Notes under the pieces: generated by a model
Databases searched by the model: none
The model's input: the letters and a program-made list of their open reading frames with translations, nothing else
What the model was told of the DNA's origin: nothing
Program-made: the position numbers and the translations under genes
Shown here: one piece after another, positions 1 through 9,220 of the stretch
Layout of the letters: each line of letters starts with the position of its first letter
Numbering within the stretch: position 1 is the first letter of the stretch
Assembly (NCBI GenBank): GCA_015852425.1
Contig: JAAAIG010000818.1
Span: 1 to 14,879, forward strand
DNA from: Gryganskiella cystojenkinii
Lineage: Eukaryota > Mortierellomycota > Mortierellomycetes > Mortierellales > Mortierellaceae
Direction of reading: 5' to 3'
DNA length: 14,879 nucleotides

Positions 1-141
1 AAAATAACCCGCACGCCACATGATGAGAAATATCCAGCGTCCACAACCCTACACCGCCTCGCATCAGCTCCAGGGGCCACCCCAATCCGCGCGAACCACC
101 GGCGCCCTTTAATAAAGAGCTGTGCACTCGATCTCCGCCAA

Positions 142-1080
142 TCAGGGGGCAGTTCTCGACCAAGAAAGCACGGCGGAGGTCTTGAACACTCGTAACTGAG
201 GCAAGGTTTTCCAGAATGAGACCAGGTTCTGCACGAGTCGGGAACCATCCTGTGCACGCTGGCCAAAAGCGAGGTGCTCGAGTTCAAAATACCGAGGGTT
301 CCAACGGCTGCCATGGGAGTGTTGCCGAGAAAGGAACTGAGCCCATGTTTCCTCAATCTCTTGAACTACAGCAACTGTGTTGATTTCGTTGTTGTTTCTG
401 GTGATGATGATGATGATGATGTGGCTCGGGACATTTCTCTTGTTCGTAAGAGGAGATAGAGAAGGATCCATGGGTTATCTGGCGTTAGGTCAAGAGACTG
501 AAGTCGATGAGAAAGCCATGGATGGCCTATGGTCTATCAACTGTGGCGGTGGTACATCTCTTTCCTTCTTTTCTGCTGTTATTGTGTGTCTTTACGATCC
601 ATCGGTTCAGGTTCGGAAAGCGTGACAGTGAAATGGCTTAGCTCCTTAGTCGCCTTAACATCTGTTGACGGATGGCGAAAAGTTCGAACTCGAGTGAGGT
701 AATAGTATTGCTCAAAAGACCTTGGTCGCGATATACTCTCTTGTGCAAGTTGGTACTGTTGGTGTCGTGGGAGATGAGGGTCGCTTTATTGACGTTGTCT
801 CCGTTCAAATAATAGTTTCAGGTCGGACAGTGCTGACGACAAGTCCATGATCTGGTCATTGAGAATAAGTGTCGGGTTTCCAAGTGTTCCAAGGCCGCGA
901 GGAGTCTAGTCAGAATCGTAGCCCTGAATGATCGATGTTCTCACCAAGACTCCATCACTGAACGAGTCATCCAACTATAGATTTTCTGAGTCTGGCACCT
1001 GTCTCGTCATCCCACTCAGGTCGCTCACTTTGTCCGCAGGAGTACATCTGCACTTCCAATTACTTGTCAGATCAAGAAAA
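142..1080 (-). pseudogene. Decayed leucine-rich (possibly F-box/LRR-type) coding remnant
   Basis: No intact gene lies here, but the minus strand carries protein-like text. One frame runs from about 1080 down to 580 and is broken by three in-frame stops (after ...VPDSENL, ...YDSD and ...FERRQRQ). It includes GLGTLGNPTLILNDQIMDLS and ALSDLKLLFERRQRQ. A different frame is then open from 471 to 142 (109 codons) with RYFELEHLAFGQR and LVSFWKTLPQLRVFKT. Short leucine-rich units such as LQSLDLTPDN appear in a third frame in between. The leucine spacing and the 'LPQLRVF' style suggest an F-box/LRR-like protein of the kind that is expanded in some early-diverging fungi; that family guess is an impression, not a match I could verify. 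A pseudogene is more likely than a multi-intron gene because the stops are not bracketed by good splice sites. It could also be a transposon-derived or purely spurious set of frames. Confidence 0.3.
398..420. repeat. (GAT)n trinucleotide microsatellite
   Basis: About seven GAT/ATG units run in tandem. On the minus strand they read as an isoleucine or serine run inside the decayed coding remnant, so they are probably simple-sequence expansion and not a functional domain. Confidence 0.8.
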
Positions 1081-1353
1081 GCGTGCCCAGAAATGAAGAA
1101 GGCGATCTCCCATGTCTTTTACCTTGCGGCCCCGCTTTGTCCTTTCTCTCTTTTTTCTCATAACTATTCAATCATCTTTTGGCTAGCCTCTTTTTTTTGT
1201 CTATTCCTCTATGATCAAGGATCAAAGAGAAACCGAAGGATATGTCATCACTCTTCTTTCCTCTATACCCCTTTCGTGTCCTCCTTCGCACCACGTTTCC
1301 TCAAGAAAATTGATCACTTCCGTGTCGATCGCCACACCACTTGTCACCGTTCC
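1081..1353. other. Gene-free spacer, pyrimidine-rich on plus strand
   Basis: This spacer separates the decayed left-hand remnant from the downstream side of UTP18. The plus strand is rich in C and T (many TCTT and TTTTCTC tracts). The open frames across it are low-complexity F/S/C text with no recognisable motif. I see no gene or RNA here. Confidence 0.5.
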
Positions 1354-1391
1354 TTTTTTTTTTTTTTTTTTTAAATTTTTTTTTTTTTTTT
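1354..1391. repeat. Two poly(T) runs (T19, AAA, T16)
   Basis: T19 at 1354-1372 and T16 at 1376-1391 are separated by AAA. On the minus strand this is a long genomic poly(A) starting 10 nt past the AATAAA of UTP18. Confidence 0.9.
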
Positions 1392-1400
1392 GAAAATGTG

Positions 1401-1406
1401 TTTATT
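1401..1406 (-). terminator. Poly(A) signal AATAAA of UTP18
   Basis: A canonical AATAAA on the minus strand, about 92 nt beyond the UTP18 stop codon. This is a normal 3' UTR length for a compact fungal gene. Confidence 0.6.
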
Positions 1407-1497
1407 TGTTCTAAATGGCAGAACTGTGTGTTCTAAGAAATGAAAATGGGAGAGGAGGAATGCTGAATGAAAGACGATTATGTAGTATGTTTTGTTT

Positions 1498-3526
1498 TTA
1501 TGCAGATGGGTAATGGTTCAATCGGTACAGCAACACCTTGCCCTTATCATTTCCAATGGCCAGGTACCCACTCCGTGGTGAGAACGCCAGACTGGTCACG
1601 AACGACAAGGGAGTTCCCTTTGTGGGCCAGTTGGGGAAGACCTTCAGGGATGGGATATGAATCAACCTCAATTGATCCTTACGAGCCTTGGAAGAGATGG
1701 CGAGGATTTGAGAGTCGTGGTTGAAACGCATGGTATGAATACTCGTCGTCAGGTTTCCGACAGCACGGAGAGCCTTGGGGTTACGTGTCGTTAAGCAAGC
1801 CTTATCGTAAATGTTGACAATACCTGACTTGGATCTACAGAAGATAGGATGAAAACGGTCAGTCAAAGGAGTCCATATCTCATGTATATTCCTGAAAGTC
1901 GCAAAGTTTTGAGAGAAGTCCTTACCCGACAGCAATGAACTCGTCATTGGGCGAAATGGCTATACACGTGGGCTTGAATCCACCATCATCCATGAAGCGA
2001 TGAAGACACTTGCCCGTCGAGACTTCCCACTGATACACCTCGACATCACTTCCGACCGAGTACAAATATGAGCTATCCGAGGACCAGACGATCGCACGAA
2101 CATTTCCGTTCATCTTGAAGTTCTTGACCCATTGCCTCGTGTTTGACGCCACCAAGATGATATAACCATCCCGACCCAAGAATGCGATCCAGCGCCCACA
2201 GGGTGACAAGGAGAATTTCTCCAAACTCTTCTCCTGGCGACCATAAATTCCCTGAGACTTGTCGACCTTACCGGCCTGGATATCGTATGTGTAAAAATAT
2301 TTGCGTCTTCCAGAAGCAACAACAGCGTTTCCTGAGGATGAAAAGGCGGCCTTGTAGATGGGCATATCCTTGTAAAAGACCGTTTGCATCAACTGATTCA
2401 TCTTGCCGTCAACCTGGAAGAGACGCAACGTCCGGTCGAATCCGGCCGTAAGCAGCATCTGGGAGTTGGGGTGGAACTCAACAGACTGAATGACTGCCTG
2501 AGAGTACGCCATTTGATTCGCGTTCTTGACACGAGTGACCGAGATGGATTCCGAGGACAAGACACGCGATTTTCCTGCTTTCTCAATGAATCCCAAGCTG
2601 TTCATCAGGATCGAAGTCGTATCCTCGTGTTGTTCTTCTTCATCCGAGTAATCTGAATCTGAATCTGCGCCCATAGCACGATTGCGTTTCCTGGATCCTT
2701 CAGGGTGAGCCCAGTTGGGGACTGGGTAGACCTTCTCGAACCTAACATTTAAAAAAAAAAAGAAAAAAAAAGCCATGGATCGATAAATAGTCGATCCAAA
2801 GAAAACATGAGTCCTGAAACATTCCAATGATCCAATACAACCAACTTACTGTCTCCTGAGACGCTGCTCATAATCGACTCCGTTGACAACATCCTCCTCC
2901 TCCTCCTTGCGAAGCTTTTTCAGACGCTTTGCCGCCTTTAAGGACACCTGCAAGGTCTTGTCGTCCTCATCGATCCATGCTGGCCGTCCACCGTAGAGAG
3001 CTAAAAATTCAAGAGATGTAAGGCGAACCGTCAGATCAAAGGGGGATCGGTCCGTCAAGTGCAAACGTGCTATTGCTTTTCAGCGATGGATCGTACCTGC
3101 AAGTCTGGCCTTCTCCTGCTCTTCCTCATCTTCACTCTCCTCGCCTTCGCTCTCAGATTCGACAGGCATGGGTGCTGGTCCCTCGTCCATGAAGAACATA
3201 TCGGCACCTGCCTCGGGGGCAGCAGGACCGCCCTCCTCGTTATCGTAATCAAACTCGTCCCGTTCATCCTCTTCCTCGTCACTGCTGAATTCGTGTCCGA
3301 CTCGGGCAAAGGTTTGATCCATATGTTCTTCTGTATCACCAAAGATCAGGTTCTCGAGCTCAATCTCTGATTTCTCCTTGGGCTTTAGTTTATCATCCTT
3401 GGCCTTTTGAGCGACAAAGCCACGGTTACGGGAACGAGCTTCTGAAAGTTCAGTGATGGGTTGGACGTCGGCCTTTTGCTGTTGGGCGGCGGCGGTCTTT
3501 TGCTTTTTGGCTTTGCTCTTTGCCAT
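1498..3526 (-). CDS. UTP18: U3 snoRNA-associated protein 18 (SSU processome WD40 protein)
   Basis: Utp18 is a nucleolar UTPB subunit of the small-subunit processome. It works in 18S pre-rRNA processing and recruits the exosome helicase Mtr4. Four exons splice cleanly: 3526-3097, 3000-2850, 2741-1926 and 1834-1498, with GT-AG introns of 96, 108 and 91 bp. They give 577 residues, within the usual size (yeast about 594, human about 556). The N-terminal third is acidic and lysine-rich, with FGD at 62-64 and MFFMDE at 110-115. The latter sits where yeast Utp18 has its Mtr4 arch-interaction motif. Next come PAWIDEDD and the conserved block QFEKVYPVPNWA (joined across intron 2). WD40 repeats follow to the C-terminus, including SVEFHPNSQMLLTAGFDRTL and FSNWP-like VFPNWPTKGTPLSFVTSLAF, ending LYRLNHYPSA as in the family. 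The ATG at 3526 is chosen because it sits in ACCATGGC; an in-frame ATG eight codons upstream has weaker context. RAD5 lies upstream on the same strand. Confidence 0.94.
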
Positions 3527-3914
3527 GGTTGTAATTGTGATGAGATGCAAGTGAAGTGTTGACGAGAGGAGAATAAAGTGGGGGGTTGGAGGGATGAACG
3601 AGCTTTGAACAAAAGCTGATGGTCAAAAGAGAATGGCAAACAGCAAAGTGAAATGGGTGCAAAGCTCAAGAAGAGGGCCCTAGCCTGTTTACATTTTTTT
3701 TTCTTTTTTTTTATTTTTTTGTGCACAAGCCACATACAGGACTGCTTTTTCTTTGAAAAACGTTGATAGTTTTTTGTAGATTAAAAATTATTTCAGAAAC
3801 TAAAATGAGGATAGTTGACCAAAACAGGCATGCGAGACAACAATGACTAGAAATACACAGGCTTCTTGGCCCTTAATTATTTTCGCTTTCCTTCTCTCTG
3901 TTCTCCTTTCGTCA
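3527..3914 (-). promoter_or_regulatory. UTP18 upstream region / RAD5 downstream region
   Basis: This 388-bp spacer lies between the RAD5 stop and the UTP18 ATG, both on the minus strand. It holds a T-rich tract at 3694-3720 (poly-dA on the coding strand, typical of nucleosome-poor fungal promoters), a forkhead-like TGTTTACA at 3686-3693 and a palindromic GGGCCC at 3675-3680. A CT-rich leader precedes the UTP18 start. Assigning any of these sites to a factor is inference. Confidence 0.45.
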
Positions 3915-6900
3915 CTACGAGAAAATCTCTTGGAGGTCCTCCATACGAGCACCCTGGGACTCGGCCTTGGTCATGCCCAATCCGGACGCCAATGCGTTCT
4001 TCCTACTCTGAATCGCCAAAATCTTTTCCTCGACTGAACCTTGGATAATAAACCGCTTCACAATCACTGGCTTTGTCTGTCCAATTCTGTGTACACGGTC
4101 GATCGCCTGTGACTCTACAGCAAAGTTCCACCAGGGATCCTATTGACATAAAGAGATATTGTTAGATCTCACGACTCGTCAAACAGGGCAATAGAACAAG
4201 ATCATTCATAGAGGAGTATAGTCCATGTTGACTCACCAGCATATAGACGCGATTAGCCGCAGTCAGGTTCAGTCCTACACCACCGGCTCTTAAACTGATC
4301 AGTATTACCAAAGCTGGATGGCTCGGGTCCTTGAAGGCCTCCAGGGTCTTTTCACGACTCGCCTGACTATGGGACCCATCCAGTCTCAAAAACTCGAATC
4401 CATCTCGCTCTAAAACTCCCTCTGTTAGATCCATCATCCCCGTGAATTGAGAAAAAATAACAGATTTCGTCCGTGGTTCGACTTTCCGGACCTTGTTCAG
4501 ATGACGCATCAAGGCGTCAAGTTTTGAGGAGGACTTGAAGTTGTTGCGACGGATCTGGACTACTCTTTCGGATGATGACGACGATCCACCCCCGAGAATG
4601 TTGCCAGCGACCACATCTGAGGGCTCGTTTTTGGGTTTGGCCTCAGAGGTAACGTATTCGATCAGATCATCCTCTGTGATAGGTCCATGGCGACAGATCG
4701 GACATTCTCCTCTTTTTCCAGCATCGTCTTGTGCCTGTTTCCAAACAAACAAGAACCGCCTGTTAACACACACTCTCTCTCTCTCTCGAAAGCGCGACAT
4801 AAGCGATTCATGAATAATGACCAGACGCCTATTCTTACCTGAAGAAAGTCAGTCACACAACCGCGACAGGCAGCATGCATGCATGGCAAGAGAACTCCGC
4901 CATCCATGTCCTCCAGACAGACTGGACACTCTGCGACGGCCCCAGTCTTCAGACTTTCCAGCACACTTGCGCCGAACGATGCTCCGTGTTCATCGCTGTC
5001 ACCAGTAAACTTTGCCAAGAGCTCGTCCAGCTGGATCGGTCCATCTTTGAGCGTTTCTGCGGACTCCCCTTTGTTCCCTCCGACGACTAGGATCGGATGA
5101 TCACATACCTGACGCATTCTAATATAAAGCATAAGAGAGTGGGTTGTCAGTCAGTTACGCATTATCCAGAAACAAGAATCGACTAGTACGACAGTAGATA
5201 CCATTAATTACCTCATCAGGAGCTGGAAAATACTGGCATAATGCCTCAAAACAGTTCCAGCTCTGCAGTAATGGTTGAACTTGGTCTTGCCATCCTTGAA
5301 CAGAGCCTGATAGATGTCGTTCTCGGGTTCAGAAAACTCCAAGTATTCGATATCAACAATCTTTTCTGGTAATTGCACAATCGGGTTGCCAAACTCATCC
5401 TTGGTAGTCTTTGTCCGGCGCAAGACCAAGGGTTCCAGAACCGAGGTCACGACCTTCATGGCTTTGTCTTTATCCTTGGATTCGAATGGGATGGTGATAA
5501 AAGTTCTCCAGAACGAAAAGTTGGACCAGGGTTCAGATCGCAAGAAATGAACCAGTGAGAACAGATCCTCGAGTTTGTTTTGGATCGGTGTGCCGGTTAG
5601 AACCCATCTCCGTGTCGCGTCAATGGCATAGCATGCCTTGGCAGTCTTTGTATTCCTTCCCTTGATCTGATGAGCCTCATCCAACACGACTCGATGGAAT
5701 TCGACTAAAGAGGCAAAAAAAGGTGCAGATAAAAATTGTTTAATAACAGCATTCCAAAAAACGTTGCAAGCGAACCAAATTTCAAGGAAAGTTGATGACA
5801 TACCATTAAAGAGCGCACTGCCCTTCTTCCATTTGTTCTGTGCCAAAACATCATCCAGATCTGTGGCCTTGTCGGTGTCCAAACCGCCGATTAAGCCTGC
5901 ATATTCCGACATGACCGTTCCATAACTCGTGACCATCACATCGGGAGCATCACGTTGCACAAGTCTATCATCCGTCCACTGCTTCGAGGCACCATAATAA
6001 ACCTCGACTTTCAACGACCCATCCGAGGAGTTGATAGCCTCATCTCGCCACTGGGACAATAAGCTCATTGGACAGATGATTAATGTCGTCGGTGAGAGTC
6101 TCCTCGGTGCAGCACTGTTGGAAGTTGAGAGCCTCGAAAAAGCCTGTTCAGGACTATCCAGAATCGACCGATCGAATCGGTTCGCATGGACCAAACTGAG
6201 GGTCTCGATCGTCTTGCCCAATCCCATCTCATCGGCCAAGATACCGCCTCGACAGAGTTGATCGCTGGTCGGGAACTCGAGACTGAGTTCACTTGAGTAT
6301 GGGTTGAAATAGTAGCGTTTTGGCGCATCTGATCTCAGATCCTGATGACCATCCTCCTGCTTGAATTCGTATTCCTCCCACAGCGGGTGAAGTGTTTGAT
6401 GTTCGTCGTTCTTTTGGGCACATTCCTTGTAATACATCCAGGAGAGAGCCGTCCGCTGATAGGGTTTGAGGGTATAGGTCATCGTATTTGGAGTATCCAT
6501 CGGCTCAAATTCTCGTCCGTGCTGCTGCGCTTTTTCGTACAAGACGTCGAGTTCCTTGTCTGACACCTCGGGTTCCTTTTCCTCGTCGTCTTCGTTATCG
6601 CCGTTCTGTTGACTGGAAGATCCCTCGGGGGTAGATGAAAAAAGTTCAATGTTGACGTCTCGAGGACCGGCGGGAGAATTGGTGGCAACGGGCGTCAAGG
6701 CCAGCTCCCGGAACAGAGTATTGACGGCAAATTTCCTGTATTTAAGATCGAGTTCGGCTACGGTCTCGAGGCGATCACTCGACATGGTCATCTTTGCACT
6801 GGATTTCTTGTTGAAGACGCTACTGTCGCTATTGGGGGTTGTAAACGCTGAAGCGTTCAGGTGGCACCGCATAGTAAGTACGATCTCGGCTCCAGTTTTC

Positions 6901-7574
6901 AAGATTGGTGGGGCGAGAATAATGGTTCCATCAAACTCGGCCAAGCCATAGTCCAGGATCTTGGCGACCCATCGGGAAGTATCGACCTGTAACCTTCCGA
7001 TCTCGAATCCCGCCATGGTGGTGAAACGGACCACGTTGTTCTCCTTGGAAGCCTTTCCACCCCAACCGGTTGAGGCTGATCCGGAGGAAAGGCCCTTTTT
7101 ACGACCGATTTGGAGTTGTGGGTTGGGTCTTGACCGCTCGAACCGGACTTGATCACCAGCTTGGATTTTGACCATCCCTCCGACAGCATAAGCGATGATG
7201 GTTATTTCGCCGAGGTATTTTGGAAAGAACGAGTCTTTAACTTTCCGTTTACCGAGATTTGTAGAAGAGGACGATCCAGCTCCGGTATCTTCTAAGTCAT
7301 CTAGGGTCAGGTCTATTTGATTATTTAAGGGTTCTGGTTTCCGTTGAATGATAGAAGAAGGATATGTTCTGGTTGCTTGTGGCACATGTCGTGGTTGTGG
7401 TTGTTGAGGAATGGTGGCGTTGTGGTAGGTGCCTTCAAAGTAATGATTGATGGCTGCGGTGACATCGCCCTTGGAGACGGCATGTAGTTTCTCGAGAGTT
7501 GTGACGTCGACCTCTGCCCCGAGGACAGCAGAGAGTGGGAGGAGGTGTTCGGGGATAGGCCGAGCCATAGCCAT
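3915..7574 (-). CDS. RAD5: Rad5/HLTF-type SNF2 helicase and RING E3 ubiquitin ligase
   Basis: This is the nuclear DNA-damage-tolerance enzyme. In the family it polyubiquitinates PCNA with Ubc13-Mms2 and remodels stalled forks. Five exons: 7574-5804, 5704-5212, 5118-4839, 4734-4237 and 4139-3915 (introns 99, 93, 104 and 97 bp). They encode 1088 residues, close to yeast Rad5 (about 1169). Domain order: UBA-like helices at 14-47; HIRAN about 118-240 (starts YLGEITIIAYA); SNF2 ATPase with Walker A DEMGLGKT (448-455), DEAH (599-602) and LTGTPIQN; a C3HC4 RING set into the helicase (C819, C822, C834, H836, C839, C842, C859, C862); then helicase-C with SLRAGGVGLNL, DPWWN and QAIDRVHRIGQ (1025-1035). 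HIRAN plus the embedded RING separates Rad5 from Rad16. The start at 7574 (CCAATGG) precedes a second ATG two codons later; an in-frame ATG 34 codons upstream would add only low-complexity leader. Intron 1 has no stop and is a multiple of three. Divergent from USB1. Confidence 0.95.
4773..4787. repeat. (CT)n dinucleotide run inside RAD5 intron 3
   Basis: A short CT repeat next to an ACACAC stretch, lying wholly within the 104-bp intron 4735-4838. It has no effect on coding. Confidence 0.8.
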
Positions 7575-7831
7575 TGGGATAGGAGATGAAGCGAATGAAA
7601 GAAAGCAGGAGGGGGGAATGAAGGAAATAGAAAAGTGAACGCGTTTTGTGTGTGTTGTGAAAATGCCAAAAATCAAAACAAACAGTCTCCGCCACCAAAC
7701 GCCTTCTTTCCACGCGCCATTTTTCTTGAGTGGTCACAGAACCTTGATTCCCTTTCCTCTCCTATTGCTGCATCTCTTGGTCAATCAAACCCTCACTCTC
7801 ATTGCTCATTCGTTGTCTGCATCTCATTGGA
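7575..7831. promoter_or_regulatory. Divergent promoter between RAD5 and USB1
   Basis: A 257-bp spacer between two divergent start codons. It contains an ACGCGT (MCB-type) site at 7639-7644 and a CACGCGCC site near 7711-7718. The USB1 side is CT-rich (TTTCCTCTCCTATTGCTGC), typical of fungal start-site regions. No clear TATA box is visible. That the two genes share regulatory sequence is inference from spacing. Confidence 0.5.
7639..7644. promoter_or_regulatory. MCB-type ACGCGT element upstream of RAD5
   Basis: The palindrome ACGCGT lies 65-70 nt upstream of the RAD5 ATG. In yeasts the same core is bound by the MBF (Mbp1/Swi6) complex, which switches on S-phase and DNA repair genes. A single 6-mer is weak evidence, but a replication-linked repair gene is the expected kind of target. 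Confidence 0.4.
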
Positions 7832-9041
7832 ATGCCCCTTGTTGACTATGGAAGCTCATCAGAGGATGAACCCGGGCCTCAATCGAAACCACACATAACC
7901 ACTGTAGCAAAGGAAGCAGACTCGTCCGTGCAACACTCAACAGCCAGGAAACGTTCTCTGTCAGAAAAGGGCTGTGACCCTGGGGCCGGTAAAAAGTAAA
8001 AAAAAATCAAATCAAAACATATCATCTCTTTTGCAGAGGTAGGCGCCAAAGATATGGTGGTAACAGATTCTCTTGTACGCTTAACAGGTCAAAGAAAACT
8101 CTTCCGCCACTCCCATCCACTCTAACGGATCTGTTCAAAGATCGAGAGAGACCGCCAGACAACCCAGATCGACACCAGGGCAAGACACGAGTCCGAGCTC
8201 ACGTCGAAGGCACATGGCCTGTACATGTTTATCTTGAAGGTAACAAAAATAACACTTTAGGCTGAACATACTGTAGGTCGACTTCACACCGTCCTGTTTA
8301 AAGTCTAACCGTTGTCATCCTCCAAGTCAAACTGTCAGAGGAACTTTTCGAGACAGTGTCGACTCTGATAAAGACTGTCCAAGAGTCAGAACCCAAGACC
8401 GTGTCAATGCTTCAGTCAATAGCGTCCCTGAAAATTCCCAACTCGATACCAAAGGCTTCAGAGACTGCTGAGGATGCTACAGAACTTCATATCAGTTTGA
8501 CAAGACCTCTGTTTCTGCAAGAAGTTTTACTCGGACGGTTCATTGCCGATGTCAGAGAAACATTCAAGCACCGGAAAAGATTCGATGTCTCGTTCTCTAA
8601 TCTCCAAAGTTTTTCTAATGATGATGAGTCCCGCTCGTTCCTGAGTCTCCGAGTCGGAGCTGGTCATGCACAGGTAACCAAAAAATTAGGGGAGGTCTTT
8701 ACCGATGGGATGACAAGAAAATCGGTGACTCCCGCAACTAAAACGAATACTATGCTTTTTGCTTACTACACTCTCATGAACAGCTCGCAAGCCTTGTGAA
8801 AGAGATGGACTCGATTGTGGAGAGATATGGTCAGCCCAAGTTCTATGACCCTCCAGAGTTTCACGCGAGTTTTGCTTGTGCACTCGGTGGCGACGTTCTG
8901 ACGGAAAAGACAATCCAAGATATACCCAATCTCGAGACAGAGTATCTTCAAGACCTGCGACATACCCCAATTGCAGTTCGGAAAGTTGCCTGGAAGGTTG
9001 GACAAAAAGTCGGATCGGTCGCGTTTCATAACGCGTCGTGA
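7832..9041 (+). CDS. USB1: U6 snRNA 3'-5' phosphodiesterase Usb1/Mpn1
   Basis: Usb1 is a 2H-phosphoesterase exonuclease that trims the oligo(U) tail of U6 snRNA in the nucleus and protects the 3' end. Four exons: 7832-7995, 8088-8239, 8327-8673 and 8784-9041 (introns 92, 87 and 110 bp), giving 306 residues (human 265, yeast about 290). The start MPLVDYGSSSEDE matches the family's N-terminal style. After a basic linker (GKKSKKTLPPLPSTL) come HVEGTWPVHVYLE and then the two catalytic HxS motifs: H160-I-S162 in HISLTRP and H248-A-S250 in EFHASFA. The tail RKVAWKVGQKVGSVAF is also family-like. Intron 1 uses an AA|GTAAAA donor, the only donor that keeps frame into SKKTLPPLP. A second acceptor at 8036 would also stay in frame. 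An AATAAA follows the stop by 2 nt, and NPL4 begins 180 bp downstream on the same strand. Confidence 0.93.
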
Positions 9042-9043
9042 AA

Positions 9044-9049
9044 AATAAA
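9044..9049 (+). terminator. Poly(A) signal AATAAA of USB1
   Basis: A canonical AATAAA starting 2 nt after the USB1 TGA. It implies a very short 3' UTR ahead of the closely following NPL4 gene. Confidence 0.5.
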
Positions 9050-9066
9050 GGGCAGTCACAGCCAAC

Positions 9067-9143
9067 TGACGTATGCTCGCTTGCATCGTGGTCATTTCTT
9101 CAATTCTTCTTCCTCCTTCTTCCTCTTCTTCTGCTTCTTCTTC
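9067..9143 (+). promoter_or_regulatory. NPL4 promoter: CRE-like site and CT-rich tract
   Basis: TGACGT at 9067-9072 (core of ATF/CREB sites) is followed by a nearly pure pyrimidine tract at 9105-9143 (TTCTTCTTCCTCC...). CT-rich tracts commonly lie just upstream of transcription starts in fungal genes that lack a TATA box. The whole USB1-NPL4 spacer is only 180 bp, so this is the probable NPL4 core promoter. Function is inferred. Confidence 0.4.
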
Positions 9144-9220
9144 AACAACGACCAATCTAATCAAATACCAACCACACTTACATCCAACAATTCATCCTTA
9201 CCCGCACAGCAACCATCACC

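Noticed and set aside
665..700. TTCGAACTCGAG resembling a tRNA T-loop (GTTCGA)
   Set aside because: No acceptor or anticodon stem can be paired around it, and no A-box lies at the expected distance.
2846..3064. Separate 72-codon gene on the minus strand
   Set aside because: It contains exon 2 of UTP18 read through parts of introns 1 and 2. Splicing on both sides restores the conserved protein.
3539..3544. GATGAG, the PAC-box core of yeast ribosome-biogenesis genes, upstream of UTP18
   Set aside because: It lies only 13 nt before the ATG, surely inside the 5' leader, and lacks the full GCGATGAG form.
5705..5803. 33 extra residues in the SNF2 domain taken as a lineage-specific protein insertion
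   Set aside because: GTATGT and TTTAG ends, intron-like length and restored alignment (SALFN-VEFHRVVLDEAH) show it is an intron.
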